DNA of 50,235 nt from contig NZ_CAMLAC010000003.1 of NCBI RefSeq assembly GCF_946477935.1, forward strand, positions 1 through 50,235, in the 5' to 3' direction. Under the pieces are notes generated by a model. The model was given only the letters and a program-made list of their open reading frames with translations, was not told the origin of the DNA and made no database searches. The position numbers and the translations under genes are program-made. Numbering within the stretch: position 1 is the first letter of the stretch; each line of letters starts with the position of its first letter. Source of the DNA: an uncultured Sphingomonas sp. (GTDB lineage Bacteria; Pseudomonadota; Alphaproteobacteria; Sphingomonadales; Sphingomonadaceae). Positions 8,022 through 16,488 of the stretch are shown one piece after another.

Positions 8022-9683
8022 CTACTTCCGGCGCAGGCGGGAAATGAGATTGGGATTCAGACCCTTCGTCTGAACACTGAGGATTCCTTCATCATAAGCT
8101 TCATCAGCCGAACTGCCTGCCGCCACCGCGTCGTAAAAGCCAGTGGCAAAGGCGATTGCCTCGTCGTCGTCGGTCTCGTCCATCATGCCGACAATGACCG
8201 GTGCGAACGGGTCCGAAATGCCTTCCATAGTGTGGCAGGCATTCAGCAGGACGCACTGGATCGTCTTCTGCCTCCCGATAAGCTCGGAAAGCGAGCCGTA
8301 GGTCATAACAACCTCGTTCCCGACTTCGTCGAGCAGTGATATCCCCTCAAGATCGGCATGGCCTGCGAAGTGAACAATATCGAAACGCTGGCCGGACAAT
8401 GCCCGGCGGAAATCATCAATCGTCGCAGCCATCAGTGGCTCGACATGTACGCTTCCGGGAGACTGTTTGAACGCCTCGCGGATAGCTCTGATCTCGCGGT
8501 CGATCCTGAGAGCCGGTTTTGATTCCCGTTCCGGATTTGCGGTAACGACGAGAATCCGCTTCTCCAGCAGGTGCGAGATATCGCCCGAGGTGCCTCCCTC
8601 GTCACGGATTTCCTGTTTTACACCGGTGTCGAGTTCACCCCAAGCCTGCTGCAGAAGGGCCATGACCTGCGTTGCACCATCCTCGCGGGACGCGGTGCCG
8701 CGCTCGGCCCGTCCGATCCCTATGGCCTGCCCGCGAAGCTGACCGGCAAGCGTGCCGTTTTTTGTATCAAGAGCATTTGCAAGGCGAAAGGACAGCTGCG
8801 TCAGCGCGATGTTCAGATCGCCGCGATCGAACGGCAAACGGCGTGCGATCCTCGGGTCAAACCCGGCACCCTCGAACACACGCTTGGCAACGGCCTCGCC
8901 ATCCGATGAGAAGCTGTCATAGTCGATGATACGGCGACCGCCCATATCGATCCGCATTTCCTTTGCCATACGTCCCACAGTGGCCGCCGGCACCGACGGG
9001 CACATGCAGGTTCGCGAACCGCAGTTGATGCACAGTCCGGGATACCGGGACAGGAACTCTGCATCGAGATCGAATGACTCCTCGTCGTCAAGGGTCAGCA
9101 CATATTCGTTGGCCACACCCATAATGTAGGAAAATACGTCTGCCGCCTCGCCGTAAAAGTAGTGCGGATAGCGATCGAACACCCGGATCGCTTCCGCGAG
9201 CTCCCCCAGCTCCTCGAACAACGCCACCGAACTGAACCCGGGCTGCGCATTGAGCGAACGGGGATAGATGGAGGCAAACATCATTCGCCATTCGTCGAGG
9301 GATACCGGCATCCGGCTTCGGTTATGTTCGACAAGCTCGAGCACCTCTGCGTGGGAGACGGTCTTCTCGGCGCCCTTCACGAGCTTGCACTGGCCATCAT
9401 TGTGCGGCTTCTGGCGGCAATAGGGACAGGCGTCGGGGTATTTCAGAAACAGAAGTTCCTCGACGCTTCCGACGCCCATCTTGGCGAGCAGGGGAAAGTA
9501 CCAGCCAAGCGCCTTGCAGATCGCCGAGGCGACGTCGACCTTGACCCGCTTCTTCTTGCGGTCGAGCTGCGTCAGCATTCCACATACCTCGACGAAATGA
9601 AGGAAGGTCGCTTCCTTGCTTCGCGTCAGGTTCGCGTCCTGATAGATGAACGCCGTCATTTTGTAGAGATCGTCGAGCCGCAT
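8022..9683 (-). CDS. MazG-like / CHAT protease fusion, putative defence effector
   Basis: A 553-residue fusion. Residues about 150-200 carry a MazG-type pyrophosphohydrolase signature: E157-E158-x-x-E161 and, 18 residues later, E179-A-A-D182, the EExxE...ExxD metal site. Cysteines at 86, 89 and 99 and at 218, 221, 226 and 228 flank it and may bind zinc. From about residue 375 comes a CHAT (caspase-like) domain: a Rossmann-type start (RILVVTANPE), the histidine motif HFAGH (H438/H442) and the catalytic cysteine in LLNACHT (C483). MazG enzymes hydrolyse (d)NTPs; CHAT domains are effector proteases in bacterial conflict systems. It diverges from the phosphorylase-like gene with only 48 bp between starts, so the two are likely co-regulated. 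Domain calls are by motif; substrates are unknown. Confidence 0.8.
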   Translation of the reverse strand: MRLDDLYKMTAFIYQDANLTRSKEATFLHFVEVCGMLTQLDRKKKRVKVDVASAICKALGWYFPLLAKMGVGSVEELLFLKYPDACPYCRQKPHNDGQCKLVKGAEKTVSHAEVLELVEHNRSRMPVSLDEWRMMFASIYPRSLNAQPGFSSVALFEELGELAEAIRVFDRYPHYFYGEAADVFSYIMGVANEYVLTLDDEESFDLDAEFLSRYPGLCINCGSRTCMCPSVPAATVGRMAKEMRIDMGGRRIIDYDSFSSDGEAVAKRVFEGAGFDPRIARRLPFDRGDLNIALTQLSFRLANALDTKNGTLAGQLRGQAIGIGRAERGTASREDGATQVMALLQQAWGELDTGVKQEIRDEGGTSGDISHLLEKRILVVTANPERESKPALRIDREIRAIREAFKQSPGSVHVEPLMAATIDDFRRALSGQRFDIVHFAGHADLEGISLLDEVGNEVVMTYGSLSELIGRQKTIQCVLLNACHTMEGISDPFAPVIVGMMDETDDDEAIAFATGFYDAVAAGSSADEAYDEGILSVQTKGLNPNLISRLRRK

Positions 9684-9731
9684 TGATTCCGCTTCACAGG
9701 TTGTAGGCGAACGCTACCCCGCGGTACGGGC

Positions 9732-10934
9732 ATGGTCCAGCTTAGCATGGGTATGGTTTTGAGCGACGACAGATCCGGTTCATCTTCGTTCGACCGCTGG
9801 ATCCTCCAGGCCCGAACAGGAACGCTTGGGAATGACGGGATCGCCCGGTTGGCGCAGACGCTTGCCGCCTCGGGCGCACGCCTGAAATCGCGTGACCGGA
9901 GTGCCGATCTCGCCTCGACCGGCGGACCCGGCTCGATCTCGACAATCTGGGGTCCGGCAGTACTGGTCGCGATGGGCTCGCCCGTGGCAAAACTCGGCGT
10001 GCCGGGCCGACCCGCCGGAGGAATCGATGTCCTCATGCAGATCGATGGCTACCGGAGTGATCTGGACAGGCGGGCAGCGGAGGAAGTGCTCGATCAGTGC
10101 GGGTATGTCCATCTCCTGGCCGGAACGGGATTTGCCCCGATGGACGCAGCGATGTTCGCGTATCGGCAACAGGCCGGCGCCCAGCACATTCCTGCTCTCG
10201 CCATTGCGAGCCTTGTCTCCAAGAAGATCGCGACGGGCACATTAAATGCCGGACTTGAGGTACGTGCCGGCCCGCACGGCAATTTTGGCGCCGATCGCAT
10301 CGCGGCGGTGACGAACGCGAGGCAGTACTGTCAGGTGGCCGACCTTCTAGGACTGCGCGGCGTGTGCTTCATCACAGATGGTACGCTGTTCCAGCAACCC
10401 TATCTTGGTCGAGGTGAGGCGCTTCTCGCCCTTTCGCTGCTGCTTGAAGGCAGGGAGGACGACTGGCTTGGCCAGCATGTGCGCGAATGCGAACAATGGT
10501 GCGGGACTCTTGTAAACGGGGAGCGACCATCCCGGCGGGCTGTCGCGCAAGCTATCCTGGACAACATCGCCGCACAGGGTGGCGACGCCAATTCACTTCA
10601 TCAGAGGGCCGCCATCGTGGCGTCCGACCACCGCCGGACCGTGACATCCACCATTGCAGGGACCGTGCATTTCAATCCCGGGGCGCTCCGGCAGGCGATC
10701 ATTGCCGCACGCCGACCCGATAGTGCAGGCACCTTTGACGACTCTGCCGGCCTGATCCTACTTGCCCGCCCCGGTTCGAGGGTAAGCCACGGCCAGCCGC
10801 TCGTTTCGGTCCGCTGCGAGGACGCCGTCAGCACACAACTGCTCCGGGACGTTGTAGCCGCGATAATGATCAACCAGATAGAGCCAGCCAGCGATGCGAA
10901 AGACGCTGCCGGGGTGGAGGTAATCGGTGTCTGA
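9732..10934 (+). CDS. Thymidine/pyrimidine-nucleoside phosphorylase-like protein
   Basis: A 400-residue protein with the layout of DeoA/pyrimidine nucleoside phosphorylase. ASTGGPGS (around 61-68) matches the phosphate-binding KHSTGG loop. The segment with R145, S160 and SKK (163-165) has the same spacing as E. coli R171, S186 and K190, which bind the pyrimidine. The end (GLILLARPGSRVSHGQPLV) resembles the C-terminal alpha/beta domain. The lysine and histidine that precede the conserved serine in true enzymes are Leu60 and Ala61 here, so phosphate use may differ or be lost. It heads an operon: its stop overlaps the giant kinase-ATPase gene by 8 bp. Several ATG codons (9732, 9747, 9753) could serve as start. 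Confidence 0.75.
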   Translation: MVQLSMGMVLSDDRSGSSSFDRWILQARTGTLGNDGIARLAQTLAASGARLKSRDRSADLASTGGPGSISTIWGPAVLVAMGSPVAKLGVPGRPAGGIDVLMQIDGYRSDLDRRAAEEVLDQCGYVHLLAGTGFAPMDAAMFAYRQQAGAQHIPALAIASLVSKKIATGTLNAGLEVRAGPHGNFGADRIAAVTNARQYCQVADLLGLRGVCFITDGTLFQQPYLGRGEALLALSLLLEGREDDWLGQHVRECEQWCGTLVNGERPSRRAVAQAILDNIAAQGGDANSLHQRAAIVASDHRRTVTSTIAGTVHFNPGALRQAIIAARRPDSAGTFDDSAGLILLARPGSRVSHGQPLVSVRCEDAVSTQLLRDVVAAIMINQIEPASDAKDAAGVEVIGV

Positions 10935-13900
10935 GATCGGGAAATTCTGTTGTTTCACCTGTCCTGACTATGATCAGGAGATAAGGCGTATTGACGCCGC
11001 ATGTTCGGACTGCGGCCGGCAATATGACTTTCCGCTGGTTTCCGCACCGGCGGAAATCGGAAACTTCGATGTCCAGCAGTCGCTCGGCCGGGGCTTCTAT
11101 GCCGCGACGTTCATCGCGAAACCTAGGACCGGCCTGAACAGGGCGCTCCGGGTTCTCAAGGTGTCGCCGGTCGCGATGTATACAAAGTTCAGGAAGGATT
11201 TCCGTGCCGAGGCTGAACGCCACGCAACGGTAGCTGACGGGGCAGACCATGTCGTCGCCGTGGACGATGTTTTTGACGTCGACATCAATTTCGCGGGCCT
11301 CACGCTGCCCTGTCACGTGGCAGTCCTGCAGTTTGCCGATGGCGACACCCTGAGCCGGTATCTTTCGGGCGCCCGTCCGCTGAGTGCAGCGGAAGCGGCT
11401 CAGATCGCCTGCGACCTGTTTCGCATGAAGGAGGAATTCGAGCAGAAGTTGGTCAATCACAATGATCTGCATGCGTCGAATATCATCATCGAGAACCTGC
11501 CACCCGGACGACGGCGCGCGGACGCGATCGAGCCGGCCATCCGCGCCGTGGCGATCGATCTGGGATCGGCGGCCGGCGACCGCCGGTCAGGCGATGGCTA
11601 CACCGGTGACCTGCATTGGATCGGACGACATATACACGCAATGGCTGATCGGTTGCTGGCCGGCGGTGACGAAGCGCCGGATCTCGACAAGCGTATCGGT
11701 CTGAAGCTGCATGGCATTGCCCAAGGCCTTGCCACGGCGACGGTCAACCAACGGACACCTTCGGCTGCGGATGTGATTGCGGAAATCAGGGAGCAGTATC
11801 ATCGCACGGCAGAAGCCTGGCGCCCGTGGCGAAACCAGACGGTGCTGCGGACCTTTGCGGAATCCTACAACGCGCAGACGCTCAACGCCTGGTACGTGCC
11901 GCAGCTCATCGTCGATCCCGACGGGGCCTGGCTCGGGAAGGTAAGCTCGCCTGGTCCCCTCGTCATGACGGGGATGAGGGGATGCGGAAAGACGATGCTG
12001 CTGCATTCGCTGCAGTTCCATGCGCGCGCTGCCGTCCTTCCGAAGGAGGAGGATGCCGACGCACTGAAGCGGGTGGCGGAAGACGGATATGTCGGCCTCT
12101 TTGTGTCGGCACAGCGCCTGATTCCGGTTGATCCCAAGGCCGACCGGCCGTCGACAGAGGAACTCTTCGCGCGGCTGCTGGTCGCCTATGCGGCGCAGGC
12201 TGCGCGCGCCATGGCACACCTGCAGGACCTGTCCGCTGACGCTCTCGCCCTCGATGCGGGGGCGGGGCTGCTTCACGCGGTGTCCGAATCGCTCGCGCCA
12301 CGGCCCGCGCTTCCCCAGCCAGCGACGGTGGAGCAGCTCGAACGCTGCCTGAGCGACTTGCTGATCCGGGTAAGCCGGAGTGATTCGGGGTTGCGGCTCG
12401 CAACGAACCCCAACACGGCATTCCCGTTGCTCGCAGACGCAGTCCGGCGGGCGGCTCCGATCTGGAACAACTCCCAGATCCTTTTCCTGTTGGATGATGT
12501 GTCCACGCGCTATCTGGAGCCCGATCGCATCGAGGATCTGCTGTCTGCACTGCTTTTCCAGCATGCGAACTGCGCTTTCAAGCTGACTTCAGAAGCGCAG
12601 ACCATCTTTCTGAGCCTGAAGTCGCCGGGGCAGGTCCATCCCGCCGCCGCGGGTCGCGATTTCACGACATTCGATCTCGGTGCCGAGGTACAGACGCGGC
12701 TAAAGGATCGCAGCGGAAAGATGTTCGTGACCCGGATCCTTGATGCCCGCGCACGTCTCTTTCCTGGGCATCCCGGGCAGAGTTCTGCCGACGTCCTCGG
12801 GGATACGGATCTTGAGTCTATCGCCCGCACCATTGCCGAGACGCAGACGCGTTCCCGGGAGCGCAAGCGCCTGTATCACGGTATCAGGGCACTGGCGGGA
12901 GTTTGCGTCGGCGACATCGGTGCCGTGATTCAGATCTACCAAGAGATCCTGACCGGCAGCAGGTCGACACTTCCGGTCCAGCCGGAACGGCAGCACGAGG
13001 TTTTTCAGGATTTCTGCGCCCGTCACCTCTACAGCCTCGATCGCCGCGGCAGCGATCTGAAGCTAGTCGCACTGCAATTTGCCGAGGCCTCCCATCAACT
13101 CCTGATGGAGTCCGGCCGAGGCAAACCGACCGGCCGGATCCGCCAGTATACATCGCTTTATGTCCGCGTGACCGCCGGGAAGATGCAGGAGCAGATGAGC
13201 AGGCTGCGCGAGCTTGTCGACGCTGGCGTCTTTGTGTTCACCGGGGGCACCGCGCGGACGAAAACTCATGATTCCGACCCGGTCCAGCAGTTCAAGCTGA
13301 CATTCCGTAAGATCTACGGCTTGGCGAACTTCATCGGTCTGTCCGACCGGGACCGGTTCGAGCTGTCCGGCGAGGATCTCGAGCGCTGGCTGCAGGAACC
13401 AAGCTCGGGAAAGGAGGTGCTGCTGCGCAACCTGTCCACGGCAGGACCGGAAATCGTCGGCGACCAGGCGGATGGGGAAGACGATCCGCGACCGTTCAAA
13501 CCCGCCCCCAGGGCGGTGGCTTCTGCAGGCCAGCAGATGGACTTGCTGGAAGGTCTCCAGGACAATCCGGCGGCTTCGGCCAGTGACAAGGTTCCCATGA
13601 TTCTCCCGCCTGCGCCAGCCGTCAGGGAGATTGGCGCGGACGAGCTTTCCGGACTGGCAGTGGACGACCTCGTTACCGGGCTTGGATTCGAGGACCGGAC
13701 TCCGGAATCGCTGCGTCGCACCCTCGAGACGATACGACCTTCACGGATCATCGCCGTAGCCTATGACAATCCAGGACATGGCGAGGCCATGCGAAGGATG
13801 GCGTCCGATCACGGGATTGTCCTTGAAGAGGTCGCCTATGCCGCCTTTGTTGCCGGATCAGGCCCGGCTCCGGCAGGGCGCACTCTGGTGGATGTCACGG

Positions 13901-14595
13901 GCTTGGCCAAGCCGGCGCTGTTTGGCGCGGTGCGCGCGGGACTGTGTGCACCAGACGGGCTGGTCGTCGCCTACACCGGTGCCGCGGAATACTATCCTCT
14001 CGAGGAGGAACTGCGCGTTGTCTTGGACGCATACGGGGCATCGGACCATCATCTGCTGCTGACTGAACTGCGGAGCGTGCTGACGGGTGAGAACGGTCCA
14101 TATCAGGCGGTTCCTCTCCTGGCGGCGGAAACCGACGGCACGAGACTGCGTGCGTTGTCGGCGTTCGCGTCGCCACGCCACGAACGGCTTCTCCATCTTG
14201 CCGCAGCAAGGGAATATGACGCGGTCCAGATCATTACCGATGCGGCGGCAACCGCCCGTGCGCGGGTAGGCGGCATTGCCGCGCGCGTGGCGCTGGAGGA
14301 TACGCCAGGCGGCATTGTCGAGTCCGCCGATGCCGGCAATCTCACCGAACTCGTGGAGATACTTGCGCGCCAGCATGAGGGCTGGTTCGTCCATGGCGGC
14401 CTCGACTATGAGATCGGGCTGACCGGCAACAAGATGCAGGCGACAGCAGCGGCAATTGTCGCAGCGGCGTTGCCCGTCAGCCAGGTGTGGTACGTAAAGC
14501 CGGAGGCTTTCGACCAGCCGCGTTTCACGAAGGGCGTTGCTGTCACCCGCTATTATACAGTGGAACATGGCCGAAACCCGGTCAGTGCTTCTTAG
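10927..14595 (+). CDS. Giant zinc-ribbon / protein kinase / P-loop ATPase / Rossmann-like protein
   Basis: A 1222-residue multidomain protein. Residues 8-29 hold paired cysteines (C8, C9, C12, C26, C29), a zinc ribbon. About 44-300 is a protein-kinase fold with SLGRGFYA (glycine loop), K78, the catalytic loop HNDLHASN (178-185) and DLG (211-213) in place of DFG. A P-loop ATPase follows: TGMRGCGKT at 348-356 and FLLDDVS near 520, resembling STAND/ORC-type switch ATPases. A low-complexity linker precedes a C-terminal region (about 905-1222) with Rossmann-like strands (GLGFEDRT, RIIAVAYDN, RTLVDVTG) and a conserved-looking tail (QVWYVKP, RFTKGV). I infer a sensor and signalling hub that controls the phosphorylase-like and MazG-CHAT partners. 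The exact family of the C-terminal domain is unknown to me. Confidence 0.75.
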   Translation: MSEIGKFCCFTCPDYDQEIRRIDAACSDCGRQYDFPLVSAPAEIGNFDVQQSLGRGFYAATFIAKPRTGLNRALRVLKVSPVAMYTKFRKDFRAEAERHATVADGADHVVAVDDVFDVDINFAGLTLPCHVAVLQFADGDTLSRYLSGARPLSAAEAAQIACDLFRMKEEFEQKLVNHNDLHASNIIIENLPPGRRRADAIEPAIRAVAIDLGSAAGDRRSGDGYTGDLHWIGRHIHAMADRLLAGGDEAPDLDKRIGLKLHGIAQGLATATVNQRTPSAADVIAEIREQYHRTAEAWRPWRNQTVLRTFAESYNAQTLNAWYVPQLIVDPDGAWLGKVSSPGPLVMTGMRGCGKTMLLHSLQFHARAAVLPKEEDADALKRVAEDGYVGLFVSAQRLIPVDPKADRPSTEELFARLLVAYAAQAARAMAHLQDLSADALALDAGAGLLHAVSESLAPRPALPQPATVEQLERCLSDLLIRVSRSDSGLRLATNPNTAFPLLADAVRRAAPIWNNSQILFLLDDVSTRYLEPDRIEDLLSALLFQHANCAFKLTSEAQTIFLSLKSPGQVHPAAAGRDFTTFDLGAEVQTRLKDRSGKMFVTRILDARARLFPGHPGQSSADVLGDTDLESIARTIAETQTRSRERKRLYHGIRALAGVCVGDIGAVIQIYQEILTGSRSTLPVQPERQHEVFQDFCARHLYSLDRRGSDLKLVALQFAEASHQLLMESGRGKPTGRIRQYTSLYVRVTAGKMQEQMSRLRELVDAGVFVFTGGTARTKTHDSDPVQQFKLTFRKIYGLANFIGLSDRDRFELSGEDLERWLQEPSSGKEVLLRNLSTAGPEIVGDQADGEDDPRPFKPAPRAVASAGQQMDLLEGLQDNPAASASDKVPMILPPAPAVREIGADELSGLAVDDLVTGLGFEDRTPESLRRTLETIRPSRIIAVAYDNPGHGEAMRRMASDHGIVLEEVAYAAFVAGSGPAPAGRTLVDVTGLAKPALFGAVRAGLCAPDGLVVAYTGAAEYYPLEEELRVVLDAYGASDHHLLLTELRSVLTGENGPYQAVPLLAAETDGTRLRALSAFASPRHERLLHLAAAREYDAVQIITDAAATARARVGGIAARVALEDTPGGIVESADAGNLTELVEILARQHEGWFVHGGLDYEIGLTGNKMQATAAAIVAAALPVSQVWYVKPEAFDQPRFTKGVAVTRYYTVEHGRNPVSAS

Positions 14596-15967
14596 CGCTC
14601 GACAAGGGGCGCAACGTCCACCTATTGTCGGAGGTCTGATCCGGGTCGTGTGTGGTCGGACGGGGGGTAGTACGATTGGAAAGCGGGAACATCCTGCACT
14701 GAGGTGCGTCGATCTGTTTGCCGGTGCCGGTGGTTTTTCACTGGCCGCGCGGCAGGCAGGTTTCGAGGTGTCGCTCGCGGTCGAATATGATTGCCATGCC
14801 GCCGCTACCTATCGCCGGAACTTGGTGAGTGGCCGGCGCCCGACGCGGCTGATCGAGGCTGATATCCGTACGCTGGACCCTGGCCTCCTCGCCCGGCAGA
14901 CCCTGAAGAGGCGTGGTCCCGTCCATATTATGCTGGGCGGTCCGCCTTGTCAGGGCTTCTCGAGCCATCGCCTGAACGGTGCTGGCGTGAGCGATCAGCG
15001 CAACGATCTGATCCACACCTATTTCGACTTCGTCAGGGCCTTCGCGCCGCGCGCATTCCTCATGGAAAATGTGCCGGGAATGCTGTGGCCACGGCACAGC
15101 GCGGCCCTCGCCCGCTTCTATGACGAGGGCAAGGTCGCTGGATACCGTATGCTGCCGCCGGTCGTGCTCGACGCCCGCAACTATGGCGTTCCCCAGCGCC
15201 GACGCCGCGTGTTCATCCTTGGTGTCCTTCCGGACGCGGCAGGTGATGACTTTGCCTGGCCGCCCCCGCCGACCCACGGTCCGGACGGGTCGAACGATCT
15301 TCTTCCCTGGCGGGACTGCGGCGCAGCCTTCCTGCCGGCCTCCGCAGGTGACCAGAACGATTTGCACATGAACCACAGCGCCGACTTAGTCGCGGCTTTC
15401 GCACGCACACCGGCGAACGGCGGTAGCCGGCATCAGTCAGGGCGCTTGCTCGACTGCCATCGGGACCATGACGGGCACAACGATGTCTATGGGCGAATCG
15501 ATCCGGCAAGGCCCGCGCCGACGATGACCACGGCTTGCATTAACCCGTCTAAAGGTCGCTTTGTTCATCCGGTGGAAAATCACGGCATCACACTGCGGCA
15601 GGCCGCGAGGATCCAGACTTTTCCTGACTCCTTCAGCTTTACCGGCGGGCTAATGGCTGCAGGCAGCCAAATCGGCAACGCCGTTCCCGTTGATCTCGGT
15701 CGTAAGCTACTAGAATATCTCCGGGACCGGATCAGCTTCACTGGCGACGGTCCGCAACTCGGCACATTGTTGGACTGTCAATCCGGTCCGGACGAGGCTG
15801 ACGAGTTTTCATCCGGGAAGATTGCGGAAGGGCAACTGCCATCCCTTGCCGGACTGTTCGGTTTGGCAGATTATTCGCGACCGGGCGCCGAATGCGAGTC
15901 TGCTCCCGCGGACGGCGGGAACGTCGCGGACGATCCTGTATGCCGGGCAGCGTCTGCCGACGCCTGA
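14567..15967 (+). CDS. DNA (cytosine-5-)-methyltransferase
   Basis: A C5-cytosine methyltransferase of about 466 residues with all main motifs: I (VDLFAGAGGFS, SAM binding), IV (GGPPCQGFS, catalytic Cys), VI (ENVPG), VIII (QRRRRVFILG) and X (GNAVP). The region between VIII and X carries the target-recognition part; the specificity cannot be read. About 85 residues after motif X have no recognisable domain. The start overlaps the end of the giant ATPase gene; ATG 14567 is chosen, with ATG 14537 as the alternative. No restriction endonuclease gene is adjacent, so it is either an orphan methyltransferase or the self-marking part of the upstream system. Confidence 0.88.
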   Translation: MAETRSVLLSARQGAQRPPIVGGLIRVVCGRTGGSTIGKREHPALRCVDLFAGAGGFSLAARQAGFEVSLAVEYDCHAAATYRRNLVSGRRPTRLIEADIRTLDPGLLARQTLKRRGPVHIMLGGPPCQGFSSHRLNGAGVSDQRNDLIHTYFDFVRAFAPRAFLMENVPGMLWPRHSAALARFYDEGKVAGYRMLPPVVLDARNYGVPQRRRRVFILGVLPDAAGDDFAWPPPPTHGPDGSNDLLPWRDCGAAFLPASAGDQNDLHMNHSADLVAAFARTPANGGSRHQSGRLLDCHRDHDGHNDVYGRIDPARPAPTMTTACINPSKGRFVHPVENHGITLRQAARIQTFPDSFSFTGGLMAAGSQIGNAVPVDLGRKLLEYLRDRISFTGDGPQLGTLLDCQSGPDEADEFSSGKIAEGQLPSLAGLFGLADYSRPGAECESAPADGGNVADDPVCRAASADA

Positions 15968-16488
15968 CCACGGATGTCGACTTGTCAGAGATTTTGCTGT
16001 TTCCGGAATCAAGCGGGGCAGCCAGACCGACCGGGAAACGAGCGCTTAAACGTCCAATATCGGGATCACGACCAATGGCCTGGACGACTGATTCTGGGGC
16101 GCATTGCTGCCCGGCAGGTTGATGTCCGCCGGACGGCGGGTCTCGGCACAAGCCGACGTTCCCGCACCTCTCGGCGAACGGCGTATGTTGGTCGGGTGCC
16201 GCCGCCAGCAAAGCGCCAGCGCTGACCCATAAGGCGACGTTCACAGCCCCTGGAGCACTATGCGAAACCGCGCATTGGTTCGGGTGTCGATTGGCGGCAG
16301 GAACTGAGCCGCTGGCTGACTGGCAACTTAGGGTCCATCCGATAAGCTGTCGCCCCGTTTAAGAGCTTGGAAGCCCTCACATTGAAAGGTGCGGTGTTAG
16401 GCTGGTGTGCCCGGCCGATGCTCAGCGAGTTTGCTCTGCAGCGACCTTACACGTTGACACAACATATAAGATGTGTTGCTGTACGATT
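15968..16488. other. Intergenic stretch before XRE-ImmA gene
   Basis: About 520 bases without a supported gene. Near its right end TTGACA (16454-16459) is followed by the near-palindrome ACAACATATAAGATGTGTTG (16459-16478), ending about 10 bases before the ATG at 16489. This may be an operator for the XRE-type product, but no good -10 box sits at the right distance. Confidence 0.35.

Noticed and set aside
16454..16482. A strong sigma70 promoter before the XRE-ImmA gene
   Set aside because: TTGACA is good, but no -10 hexamer is found at 15-19 bases; kept only as a possible operator.
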